DNA from: Sphingobium herbicidovorans
GTDB lineage: Bacteria > Pseudomonadota > Alphaproteobacteria > Sphingomonadales > Sphingomonadaceae
DNA: 64,000 bases
NCBI RefSeq assembly: GCF_002080435.1
Contig: NZ_CP020538.1
Location: 2,661,501 to 2,725,500 of the forward strand
Direction of reading: 5' to 3'
Position numbers and translations under genes: made by a program. Every line of letters starts with the position of its first letter. Position 1 is the first letter of the stretch. The notes under the pieces were generated by a model that was not told the origin of the DNA, did no database searches, and saw only the letters and a list, made by a program, of their open reading frames with translations. Below are positions 16,605 to 24,497 of this stretch, in pieces.

Positions 16605-17720
16605 ATGACGGACCAGTTGGAAGCGAGCTTTGACGCGGTGGTGCAGGGTGAGCGCATCGAGGCGCTCGAAGGGGAGATTGCGGCGCTGAAAGGGGTGCTG
16701 GTGCAGCAGCAGCGGCCTGCGCTGGATGGGGTGAAGGGCGGGGCCTTCGACCCCAAGCGGGCGGCGTTTGTCGATCGCTATTTGCGGCAGGGGCTTGAGG
16801 CGGGCGTGGAGCTGAAGAGCTTTTCGGGCGCGAGTGGCGCTGCGGGCGGCTATGCGGTGCCGCGCGAGATCGACCAGATCATCGACGCGACGCTGAAGAG
16901 CATTTCGCCGATCAGGTCCATCGCCAATGTCGTGCGGACGGGCACGGCGGGTTATCGCAAGCTGGTGACTTCGGGCGGCATTGTGTCCGGCTGGGCCAGC
17001 GAGACGGGCGCGCGGGCGGAAACGGGGACGCCCAGCTTTAACGAGATCGTGCCGCCTTCCGGTGAGCTGTACGCCAACCCGGCGGCGAGCCAGGCGATGC
17101 TGGACGACGCGCAGTTCGATGTCGAAGGCTGGCTGGCGGGGGAGATCGCCCGCGAGTTCGCCGCAGCCGAGGGCGCTGCCTTCGTCAACGGCAATGGCAC
17201 GGACAAGCCCAAGGGTTTCCTGACCTACGCAACCACCAATGAAGCCGACGGCGTCCGTGCTTTCGGGTCGCTGCAATATGTCGCGGCGGGCGCGTCGGCG
17301 GGCTTTGCGGCCACCAGCCCGCAGGACAAGCTGATCGACCTGGTGCAGAGCCTGCGCGCGCCCTATCGTCAGGGGGCCGTGTTCGTGATGAATTCGGCGA
17401 CGCTGGCGGTCATTCGCAAGATGAAGACGAGTGATGGCGCGTTCATCTGGCAGCCTTCGCTTAGCGCCGGGCAGCCAGCGACGCTGCTGGGTTATCCGGT
17501 GGTCGAGGCCGAGGACATGCCGGATATCGCGGCGGGATCGCTGTCCATCGCCTTTGGTAATTTCCAGGCGGGCTATGTGATTTCCGAACGCAGCGAGACG
17601 AGCATCCTGCGCGATCCGTTCAGCAACAAGCCGTTCGTGCATTTCTATGCGGTCAAGCGGATCGGCGGCGCGGTCGCCAATTCCGAGGCGATCAAGCTGA
17701 TGAAATTCTCGGCTTCGTAA
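16605..17720 (+). CDS. GTA gp5: HK97-fold major capsid protein
   Basis: The 371-residue product has an N-terminal coiled delta domain (ERIEALEGEIAALKGVLVQQQ) that the protease would remove, then the HK97 fold (AAGGYAVPREIDQIIDATLK, YRKLVTSGGIVSGWASE, FVNGNGTDKPKGFLTY, GYPVVEAEDMPDIA). ATG 16605 is preceded by GAGGAG; ATG 16587 lies in frame directly after the T-run and lacks a ribosome site. Confidence 0.94.
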   Translation: MTDQLEASFDAVVQGERIEALEGEIAALKGVLVQQQRPALDGVKGGAFDPKRAAFVDRYLRQGLEAGVELKSFSGASGAAGGYAVPREIDQIIDATLKSISPIRSIANVVRTGTAGYRKLVTSGGIVSGWASETGARAETGTPSFNEIVPPSGELYANPAASQAMLDDAQFDVEGWLAGEIAREFAAAEGAAFVNGNGTDKPKGFLTYATTNEADGVRAFGSLQYVAAGASAGFAATSPQDKLIDLVQSLRAPYRQGAVFVMNSATLAVIRKMKTSDGAFIWQPSLSAGQPATLLGYPVVEAEDMPDIAAGSLSIAFGNFQAGYVISERSETSILRDPFSNKPFVHFYAVKRIGGAVANSEAIKLMKFSAS

Positions 17721-17731
17721 CGGCCCTTCTT

Positions 17732-17794
17732 CCAACTTCGCCTAGCCAGCACGCTGGCAAGGCTTCGTATCCTTCTCCCCGCGAGGGGAGAAGG
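17732..17794. repeat. Bipartite palindromic element, copy 3 (before GTA gp6)
   Basis: Hairpins GCCAGC-AC-GCTGGC and CCTTCTCCCC-GCGA-GGGGAGAAGG (17771-17794) with the same 12-base spacer as copy 2. Differences from copy 2 fall mainly in loops, so both stems are kept. It ends six bases before the gp6 ATG and lacks a T-run. Confidence 0.85.
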
Positions 17795-17800
17795 ATCATT

Positions 17801-18352
17801 ATGCGGGAGGGGCTGGTGCTGGTGCGGGACGAAGTGGTGACGCCGGGCGCGTCGCTTGAGGAATTGAAACACTATCTGCGGATCAGCGGGAACGCGGAGG
17901 ACGGGCTGCTCGACGGGCTGCTCAAGAGTGCGACGGCGCTGTGCGAGCAGTTTGTCGGGCAGTGGCTGATCATCGGCGAGGCGCGGGAGACGGTGCGGGC
18001 GGATGGCAGCTGGCAGCGGCTGTCGGCGACGCCGGTGGTGGCGATATTGGGCGGGGAGGCTGTGGCCCCGGACGGCGGCGCGGAGGTCTTGCCCGCCGAT
18101 GCCTATGCGATCGACATCGACGCGGCGGGCGATGGATGGGTGCGGGCGCGGCCGCTGGATGGTCGGCGCGTGCTGGCGGTGCGCTATCGTGCGGGGATGG
18201 CCGAGGATGCCGATGGGCTGCCAGAGGCGATCCGCCACGGGATCGTGCGGCTGGCGGCGGAGAATTTCGCCGCGCGAGAGGGCGAGACGGCGAGCCCGCC
18301 CGCCGTGGTGGGGGCGCTGTGGCGGCCATGGCGGCGGATGCGGCTGGCGTGA
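17801..18352 (+). CDS. GTA gp6: head-tail connector/adaptor
   Basis: The 183-residue product has the connector pattern LEELKHYLRISGNAEDGLLDGLLKSATALCEQFVGQWL with a C-terminal helix (PEAIRHGIVRLAAENFAARE). It attaches below the portal. It follows directly on repeat copy 3 and overlaps the next small frame. Confidence 0.87.
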   Translation: MREGLVLVRDEVVTPGASLEELKHYLRISGNAEDGLLDGLLKSATALCEQFVGQWLIIGEARETVRADGSWQRLSATPVVAILGGEAVAPDGGAEVLPADAYAIDIDAAGDGWVRARPLDGRRVLAVRYRAGMAEDADGLPEAIRHGIVRLAAENFAAREGETASPPAVVGALWRPWRRMRLA

Positions 18353-18543
18353 GGGTGCGGGTGCTGGCGCGGCTGGTGGAGGCACGGGCGGCGCGGCGGC
18401 GGCGAGAGGTGGCTGACGCGATGCTGGCGGCTGGGGTGGAGGCGCAGGTCGAGGGGGAGGCGGTGCGGCTGTCGGGGCGGGGACTGCTTCGACGGTGGGC
18501 GGACGACCTTGCTGTGCGCGAGGCGGGAAGGGGCAGGGGATGA
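18349..18543 (+). CDS. Small basic protein at the GTA gp7 position
   Basis: A short frame with GTG start overlapping the gp6 stop (GTGA) encodes 64 residues, rich in Arg and Ala (VRVLARLVEARAARRRREVA). An ATG at 18328 would give 71. It occupies the place of RcGTA gp7 (head-tail stopper), but is much shorter and I see no clear similarity. It ends in an ATGA overlap with gp8, so coupling supports it as a real gene. Confidence 0.6.
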   Translation: MRVRVLARLVEARAARRRREVADAMLAAGVEAQVEGEAVRLSGRGLLRRWADDLAVREAGRGRG

Positions 18544-18938
18544 GCGCGGAAGTGACGGTACGGGCGGCGGCGATCGCGGCGCTGCGCGAGGATACGGTTT
18601 TGATGGACGGGCTGAACGGCCTGTTCGACGGACAGCCGGTGCGGGCGAGCGTGCCTTATGCGGTAGTTGGTGAATGTCTTGCGAGCGACTGGGGCGGGAA
18701 GGGGCTGGACGGACGCGAGTTGCGGCTGTCGATCAGCCTGCATGATGCGGGCGAGACGCCGGGGCGATTGGCGATGCTGCTCGGTCGGATCGAGCCGGTG
18801 GTGCAGGCCGCCGACGGGGGCGAGGGCTGGCGCATCGTCGGCGTGCGGCTGATCCGGTCGCGGCTGGTGAAAGCGCGCGACAGGGACGGTTGGCAGGCGG
18901 TGGTCGATTACCGGCTGCGGGTGGTGAGGGAAGGATAG
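18540..18938 (+). CDS. GTA gp8: DUF3168 tail terminator/completion protein
   Basis: The 132-residue product (AALREDTVLMDGLNGLFDG, YAVVGECLASDWGGKGLDGRELRLSI, RLVKARDRDGWQAVVDYRLRV) matches DUF3168 tail-completion proteins, which cap the tail tube at the head side. The start overlaps the previous stop by ATGA. It ends the second block of the cluster: an opposite-strand gene follows. Confidence 0.87.
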   Translation: MSAEVTVRAAAIAALREDTVLMDGLNGLFDGQPVRASVPYAVVGECLASDWGGKGLDGRELRLSISLHDAGETPGRLAMLLGRIEPVVQAADGGEGWRIVGVRLIRSRLVKARDRDGWQAVVDYRLRVVREG

Positions 18939-18948
18939 GCTATTGGCC

Positions 18949-18973
18949 CGTCGACAGGCCCAGGGCGAACGAC
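18949..18973. repeat. Dispersed sphingomonad-type short repeat (GTCGACAGGCCCAGGG type)
   Basis: The sequence after the gp8 stop resembles the intergenic repeat with core CGACAGGCTCAGGGCGAACG that I know as frequent in sphingomonad genomes. Only one copy is in the window, so the call rests on prior knowledge. Confidence 0.4.
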
Positions 18974-19073
18974 GCCAAGAGGTTCGGGACGAGCAGGGTC
19001 AAGGGGGTGAGCTTGGCTCGCCTATATGTCGTTGCGATCATGCCGCCATGGACGTGGTCACAGTTCAGCCGCC

Positions 19074-19388
19074 CTATCTCGAATAATCTTCGAATTCTTC
19101 GGTAACTTTGTCGAAATATTCGGCGATCTGGTCGTCCGCTTCCGCCTGGGCATCCTGTTCCGACATGCCCGCAGATTTTTCGTCGGCGACGATGGCGGCG
19201 CGGAAGGCGGCTTCCCTGGCGCTACACCTGGACTTCACCGCCGATCGGAAACCGGCGAGCGACAGCTTCTTGTCCAGCGCCGAGCCGACCTCCTTCGACA
19301 GGCATTCCGAAAAGGCCTTGCGGCCAGCGCCAACGGCGTCGCCTTGGGGGGCGGCGGCCAGCATCAGCATGAGGGAAGCGAAAAGCAT
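19074..19388 (-). CDS. Small secreted protein on the opposite strand inside the GTA cluster
   Basis: The 104-residue product has a short signal sequence (MLFASLMLMLAAAPQGDA) and a charged helical mature part with two Cys (FSECLSKEV; KSRCSAREAAF). It resembles small secreted hypothetical proteins that I associate with sphingomonads; function unknown. It lies between gp8 and gp9 and reads against the cluster, so it cannot be part of the GTA transcript. Confidence 0.65.
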   Translation of the reverse strand: MLFASLMLMLAAAPQGDAVGAGRKAFSECLSKEVGSALDKKLSLAGFRSAVKSRCSAREAAFRAAIVADEKSAGMSEQDAQAEADDQIAEYFDKVTEEFEDYSR

Positions 19389-19444
19389 TTCGACCTCTCC
19401 AGCCCCCCGATTCTTACACGGTTTAACCTACAGGAGAATGCTCC

Positions 19445-19852
19445 ATGAGCGTTGAAAAAGGAAGCGCATTTCTATTGAAAGTGGGCGATGGCGGGTCGCC
19501 TGCGGCCTATGCGACGGTCGCCGGAATGCGCACGACGCAGCTGTCGGTGAATGGCGAGGCGGTGAACATCACGTCCAAGGATTCCGGGGGCTGGCGAGAG
19601 CTGCTTTCGGGCGCGGGCGTGCGGTCGGTCAGCGTGTCGGCGGCAGGCATATTCACCGGATCGGCGGCGGAGGTCAGCATCCGCAATCATGCGCTGGCCG
19701 GGACGATCGAGCAGTTCGAATTGAGCTTTGAAAGCGGCGAGCGGATGCGTGGGCGCTTTCTTGTGACGCGGCTGGACTATGCCGGGGATTATAATGGCGA
19801 GCGCAACTATGCCCTGAGCCTGGAAAGCTCCGGCCCGGTGGTGTCCGAATGA
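19445..19852 (+). CDS. GTA gp9: major tail tube protein
   Basis: The 135-residue product matches the TP901-1-type tail tube family: EKGSAFLLKVGDGGSPAAYATVAGMRTTQLSVNGEAVNITSKDSGGWRELL. It polymerises into the tail tube. AGGAG lies before the ATG in the 56-base gap after the opposite-strand gene; a promoter must be there or upstream. Confidence 0.9.
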   Translation: MSVEKGSAFLLKVGDGGSPAAYATVAGMRTTQLSVNGEAVNITSKDSGGWRELLSGAGVRSVSVSAAGIFTGSAAEVSIRNHALAGTIEQFELSFESGERMRGRFLVTRLDYAGDYNGERNYALSLESSGPVVSE

Positions 19853-20160
19853 GCGGGGCGAATAGCGCCAGGGGCGAGGCAGCGCTGGAACTGGGCGGTG
19901 AGACGCTGCGGCTGCGGCCGAGTTTCGCGGCGCTGGTGGCGGCCGAGGATGAACTGGGGCCGCTGTTCGATCTGGTGGACCGGGCGGCGGAGGGGAAATT
20001 GTCGCTGTCCGACATCGCCGCGCTGTTCTGGCACTGCCTGGTCGATCCGCCGCGCGGGCTGACGCGCGAAGCGTTGGGCGAGGCGATCGTCGATGCAGGG
20101 CTGGCGAAGCTGTCGCCGGTGCTGCGCGGCATCCTGAAGCAGATATTGGGGGGACGATGA
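19849..20160 (+). CDS. GTA gp10: tail assembly protein (GTA family)
   Basis: The 103-residue product (GETLRLRPSFAALVAAEDELGPLFDLVDRAAEGKLSLSDIAALFWHCL) fits the gp10 tail-chaperone family. ATGA overlaps on both sides couple it to gp9 and the following small gene. Confidence 0.85.
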   Translation: MSGANSARGEAALELGGETLRLRPSFAALVAAEDELGPLFDLVDRAAEGKLSLSDIAALFWHCLVDPPRGLTREALGEAIVDAGLAKLSPVLRGILKQILGGR

Positions 20161-20351
20161 GCTTCTTCAAAGCGGCGGCGCGGCTGGCGGGCGTTGCGGG
20201 GTGGCTGCTGGGCTGGCGGCCGGACGAGTTCTGGCGATCGACGCCGGTCGAGCTGGAGGCGGTGCTGCGGGCCGCGCGTGGCGACGATGAGCCGGATGCA
20301 GGGATGGATGCGGGGGAGCTGGAGCGGCTGCGGGCGGTGATGCCGGATTGA
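20157..20351 (+). CDS. GTA gp10.1: small tail assembly chaperone (DUF2376-like)
   Basis: The 64-residue product SFFKAAARLAGVAGWLLGWRPDEFWRSTPVELEAVL matches the small phage tail chaperone family found between gp10 and the tape measure. It overlaps gp10 by ATGA. Confidence 0.82.
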   Translation: MSFFKAAARLAGVAGWLLGWRPDEFWRSTPVELEAVLRAARGDDEPDAGMDAGELERLRAVMPD

Positions 20352-20387
20352 GGCCGGGGTGCATTTTGTTGGCTGCGGGAGGGGCGG

Positions 20388-20939
20388 ATGGACGAGGAAA
20401 TCGAGACGCTGGTGGTGCGGGTGCGGGCCGACACGCAGGGCCTTTCGCGCGATGTGGAGGCGATGCGCGGGGAATTGGAAGGGCCGTTGGCTTCGGGGGC
20501 GGAGCGGGCGGGGCGACGGATCGAACAGGGCCTGTTGCGCGCGGTGCGGAGCGGACGGTTCGGCTTTGAGGAGTTGAAGCAGATTGCCCTGTCCGTGCTG
20601 GAGGAGATTGCGGCGGGCGCTGTTCGGTCGGGGGCGAGCAGCGTCGGGGGCGTGGGTGGTTCCTTGCTGACACTGGGGGCGGCGGCGCTGGGCCTGCCGG
20701 GGCGGGCGACGGGTGGGCCGGTCGCTCCGGGGCGCGCCTATGTGGTGGGCGAGCGGGGGCCGGAGCTGTTCGTGCCGACCGCCAGTGGTCAGGTGGTGGC
20801 CAATGGCGGCGGCGGCGGCCGGGACGTGCGAGTGAACATAGCCGTGCAGGGGCGCGGCGAGGGATGGGACAATGCCCGGCTGCTGGCGCGCAGCGCGCGG
20901 CAGGTGGCGCGAGCAGTCAAGGGGGCGCTGAACGGATGA
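20388..20939 (+). CDS. GTA gp11: short tape measure protein
   Basis: The 183-residue product has an N-terminal helical part (ETLVVRVRADTQGLSRDVEAMRGELEG), a Gly/Ala/Leu-rich middle (GGVGGSLLTLGAAALGLPG) and the C-terminal tape-measure motif ATGGPVAPGRAYVVGERGPELFVP. It is very short, as in RcGTA, implying a stubby tail. Confidence 0.85.
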   Translation: MDEEIETLVVRVRADTQGLSRDVEAMRGELEGPLASGAERAGRRIEQGLLRAVRSGRFGFEELKQIALSVLEEIAAGAVRSGASSVGGVGGSLLTLGAAALGLPGRATGGPVAPGRAYVVGERGPELFVPTASGQVVANGGGGGRDVRVNIAVQGRGEGWDNARLLARSARQVARAVKGALNG

Positions 20940-23266
20940 GTGGTCTGGGCTACTGGCTGGCGGACGCGCGGCGGGGACAGGAAGCGCGGTTCATGAAGCG
21001 GTTTGCGCCGACGCACTGGACCGTCAATTTTCCGCGCCCGATGATGGCGAGCGTGGTGACGACAGCACCGGACGCTTTGCGCGCCGATGCTGTCTTTTAT
21101 GGGTCCGGCGATCTGGCGGGCCTTATCTGGGAAGCGGAGGATAAGTGGAGCCATCCGCTGCTCGCCTACGAAACGTCGCGGGATTTCCGGGACTGTGTGC
21201 TGCGCTTCCGCTGGCGCAGCGGGGGGCTGAAACGGCTGGACGAGGTGCATGGCCCGACGCTGACGATCGAGGGGCGCAATGCGGCGGGTTCTCCACGATC
21301 CTGGTATGTGCGGCTGTGGAACTATGCGAACGGGTCCGCGGAAGATGCTGAAATAACGCTCGACTTCGCCGCATTGAATGGTGGGTTCCTGCTGCCGGGC
21401 GAGGCCGATCCGGTTTGGGCCGGGGACGTGGACCGGATGTTCATTTCGCTGACGCCGCCGGATTATGATGCCGGTAGCACCCCTTTCGCGGCCGGTGTGG
21501 AAGGCTGGGCCGAGCTGTCAAACATAAGATGCGACGGCGCGGGATCGGTGCTGGGCGTCGGCGATGTCATGGTGCCGGAGCATGGCCTGTCCATGGCGAC
21601 GGGCTATGACGACTGTTTCAACCAGACGCCTGAGCGGGTCGTCGCCGCCATCCATGCGCTGGGCTATCGCGGCGACATCAATCATTATGTGGGGATGAGC
21701 CATTATTTCCGGCTCGAACCGCTGGGTGGCGGATTCTACGTCAGCCTGGCGGGCGGTGTGCTGAATGCGCCGTGCACAGCCTGGCATGACGACTTCGCGC
21801 GACGGGCGAAGGCTTTGGGGCTGGGCGTGATCTGGTCGCTTTCCTATGAGCTGCTGGACGCCCATTGCTGGAACGACTGGAAACAGCGGGCGGAAAATGG
21901 CGATCCGGCGCTGACCGGCTGGTCGCCGCCTTCCACCCTGCTGTCGCCCGCGCATGACGGGGCGATGAGCTATTTGCGATTGGTCGCCGGGGCGTTTGTT
22001 TCCATCGGCTTGGGCGCGGGGATTCCGATCAAGTTTCAGGTGGGCGAGCCATGGTGGTGGGTGATGCCCGCCGATGGACGCATCTGCATCTATGACGACG
22101 CGGCGCGGCTGGCCTTTGGCGGAAGTCCCGTGTCGATTCCCGATGTGCGGGGCGCGTTGAGCGGGGCGCAGACGGCGCTGCTGGATCAGGCGGGCGCGAT
22201 GCTGGCGGCGTCGACGGCGGCCCTGTGCGCCTGGGTGAAGGGCGTCGCGCCGGGGGCGGTGACGCTCCTGCTCGCCTACCTGCCGACCGTGCTCGATCCG
22301 TTGGCCCCGGAAGCGAAGCGGGCGAACATGCCGGTCGGCTGGGCTTGGCCTGCGTTCGATGTGTTGCAGCTGGAAGATTATGACTGGGTGACGGAGGGGC
22401 GGCCAAGCCGCACGGCGCGCGGCATCGAACTGGCGACGACGCGGCTCGGCTATCCGGTTGAGGAGCAGCATTATTTTTCCGGCTTCGTGCTGATGCCGGA
22501 GCAGGCCGCGCAATGGGCGCGCATCGCCGATGCGGCAGAGGCTGCGGTGCAGAGGGGGACCGCTGCGACCTTCATCTGGGCGCTGCCGCAGGTGGCGCGC
22601 GATGGCTTCACCTGCTTCAGACTTCAGGGGGACGATGATATGCAAGCCTTTGACGATGTGGCCTTTCCACTGGCCATCGGGCGGGAAGCGAGCCTGGCTC
22701 CTGCCTTTTCGACGCAGATCGTGGAAAGTCCTTCAGGCCATGAGCGGCGCAGCAGCGACTGGGCGGATGCGCGTTTGTCCTTCGACGCGGGGCCGGGGGT
22801 AAGATCGGAAGCGGACATTGGCGCGCTGATCGCCTTTTTCCGTGCGCGGCGGGGGGCGGCGCGGGGGTTCCGCTTTACCGATCCCTATGATGACCGCAGT
22901 TGCGGCATGGGGGAGGTTCCCGGACCGCTGGACCAGCGGCTGGGGATTGGCGACGGCGTTCGGACGGAGTTCGGGCTGCAACGCTTTTACGGGCAGGGCG
23001 AGGATGCGCAGGTGCGGCGCGTCACCCGCCCGGTTGCGGGGAGCATCCGCATTGCGGTGGATGGCGTCGAGATGACCGCCGGGTGGAGCCATGCCGGGTT
23101 GGGCGTCATAGCCTTTGATGAAGCGCCGGGGGCAGGCGCGGTGCTGACGGCGGGGTTCCGCTTCGATGTGCCGGTTCGCTTTGCGGAGGACCGGCTGGAC
23201 ATCAACCGCGCGACATTCGCGGCAGGCGAAGCGCCTTCGGTGCCGTTGGTGGAGATACGGGAATGA
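20936..23266 (+). CDS. GTA gp12: distal tail protein (DUF2460) with large N-terminal extension
   Basis: The 776-residue product is much longer than RcGTA gp12 (about 210). The last 200 residues are the DUF2460 domain (RRSSDWADARLSFDAGPGVRS, ARGFRFTDPYDD). The first 570 residues contain a beta-rich start (FPRPMMASVV, WSHPLLAYETSRDFRD, WYVRLWNYANG) and a TIM-barrel-like region with aromatic, acidic motifs (IKFQVGEPWWWVMPADG, VLQLEDYDWVTEG). It resembles what databases call non-contractile tail sheath proteins, from memory. ATGA overlaps link it to gp11 and gp13. Confidence 0.88.
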   Translation: MSGLGYWLADARRGQEARFMKRFAPTHWTVNFPRPMMASVVTTAPDALRADAVFYGSGDLAGLIWEAEDKWSHPLLAYETSRDFRDCVLRFRWRSGGLKRLDEVHGPTLTIEGRNAAGSPRSWYVRLWNYANGSAEDAEITLDFAALNGGFLLPGEADPVWAGDVDRMFISLTPPDYDAGSTPFAAGVEGWAELSNIRCDGAGSVLGVGDVMVPEHGLSMATGYDDCFNQTPERVVAAIHALGYRGDINHYVGMSHYFRLEPLGGGFYVSLAGGVLNAPCTAWHDDFARRAKALGLGVIWSLSYELLDAHCWNDWKQRAENGDPALTGWSPPSTLLSPAHDGAMSYLRLVAGAFVSIGLGAGIPIKFQVGEPWWWVMPADGRICIYDDAARLAFGGSPVSIPDVRGALSGAQTALLDQAGAMLAASTAALCAWVKGVAPGAVTLLLAYLPTVLDPLAPEAKRANMPVGWAWPAFDVLQLEDYDWVTEGRPSRTARGIELATTRLGYPVEEQHYFSGFVLMPEQAAQWARIADAAEAAVQRGTAATFIWALPQVARDGFTCFRLQGDDDMQAFDDVAFPLAIGREASLAPAFSTQIVESPSGHERRSSDWADARLSFDAGPGVRSEADIGALIAFFRARRGAARGFRFTDPYDDRSCGMGEVPGPLDQRLGIGDGVRTEFGLQRFYGQGEDAQVRRVTRPVAGSIRIAVDGVEMTAGWSHAGLGVIAFDEAPGAGAVLTAGFRFDVPVRFAEDRLDINRATFAAGEAPSVPLVEIRE

Positions 23267-24078
23267 GCGGGCTGGAGGCTTTGGAGCAGCGCCTATCGAC
23301 GCTGGCATTCTGCTGGCGGCTGGAGCGGCGGGATGGCGTGACGATTGGGCTGACCAGCCATGATCGCGACCTGGAGATAGGGCAGGTCCGCTACCGCGCG
23401 GCTCCCGGCGTCATGCCGTCCGCCGTCCGCAGCGGGATTACGGCGGATGGGAGCGATACGGACCTGCAAGGCGCGCTGGTCGCCGACGCCATCAGCGAGA
23501 CTGACCTGATGGCGGGGCGGTGGGACGGCGCGGCGCTGGAACTGCGGCTGACGCAATGGGAAGCGCCCGGCGCAATGTGGCTGCTGCTGGCCAAGGGCGA
23601 GATTGGCAGCGTGGCGCGGAAGGCGGGCGCTTTCACGGCGGAGCTGGTGGGGGCGATGGCGGCCCTGAAAGCGCCGGTCGCGCCGTCCACTTCGCCCGAT
23701 TGCCGCGCGCGGCTGGGCGACAGACAGTGCCGGGTCGACCTGGAGCCGAGGCGGCGGGTCGTTGCGGTGACGGGCGTGGAGGCGAGCGATGTCGGAGTTT
23801 CAGGGCTTGAGGCGGGGGCCTATGCATTTGGCGCGCTGCGATGGATGACTGGCCCTAATGCCGGGATGGCGCAGGCGGTGGTGGACAATGGCGCGGATGT
23901 CCTGACCCTTGCCGATCCGCCGCCCTTCGCGGTCGTTGCGGGGACTTTGGCGCTGCTGACGGAAGGGTGCGACCGGCAGTTGGAGACGTGCCGGACACGC
24001 TTTGCCAATGTCGTGAACTTCCGGGGCGAGCCTTATCTGCCGGGAACCGACCTGCTGACCCGCTATCCGGGCGCATGA
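23263..24078 (+). CDS. GTA gp13: DUF2163 tail hub protein
   Basis: The 271-residue product has the DUF2163 pattern: RRDGVTIGLTSHDRDLEI, the central RLGDRQCRVDLEPRR, and the C-terminal LTEGCDRQLETCRTRFANVVNFRGEPYLPGTD, which carries the paired Cys of iron-sulfur-containing hubs. Coupled by ATGA on both sides. Confidence 0.9.
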   Translation: MSGLEALEQRLSTLAFCWRLERRDGVTIGLTSHDRDLEIGQVRYRAAPGVMPSAVRSGITADGSDTDLQGALVADAISETDLMAGRWDGAALELRLTQWEAPGAMWLLLAKGEIGSVARKAGAFTAELVGAMAALKAPVAPSTSPDCRARLGDRQCRVDLEPRRRVVAVTGVEASDVGVSGLEAGAYAFGALRWMTGPNAGMAQAVVDNGADVLTLADPPPFAVVAGTLALLTEGCDRQLETCRTRFANVVNFRGEPYLPGTDLLTRYPGA

Positions 24079-24497
24079 GGGGCAAGATGGCGGACCGGAT
24101 CGTCGCGGCGGCGCGCGATCTGGTGGGGGTGCGCTTTCGGTTGCAGGGCCGGTGCCGGGCAGGGGGACTGGACTGCATTGGGCTGGCGGCGTTGGCGCTG
24201 GCTGAGGCGGGGCACCGATGCGCCGTGCCTGGCGGCTATGGGCTGCGGTCGGGTGACGAGCCGCTGGCGCGGCGCTGGCTGGATCTGGCGGGGCTGTGGG
24301 CCGTGGATGAGGCGCGGCCGGGCGATCTGGCGCTGGTGCGGCCGGGGCCGCTGCAACTGCATCTGATGATCGTGACGCAGGGCGGGCATGTGCATGCCCA
24401 TGCCGGGCTGGGGCGCGTGGTCGAAACGCCGGGGCAATCGCCCTGGCCGGTGATCGGCCATTGGCGGACGAGGGAGGACGAAACATGGCGACATTAG
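24075..24497 (+). CDS. GTA gp14: NlpC/P60-type cell wall peptidase
   Basis: The 140-residue protein has catalytic Cys in GLDCIGLAALAL and His in HVHAHAGLGRVVE, with RPGDLALV in between. In the GTA it helps penetrate the recipient wall. It overlaps gp13 by ATGA and gp15 by 13 bases. Confidence 0.88.
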   Translation: MRGKMADRIVAAARDLVGVRFRLQGRCRAGGLDCIGLAALALAEAGHRCAVPGGYGLRSGDEPLARRWLDLAGLWAVDEARPGDLALVRPGPLQLHLMIVTQGGHVHAHAGLGRVVETPGQSPWPVIGHWRTREDETWRH

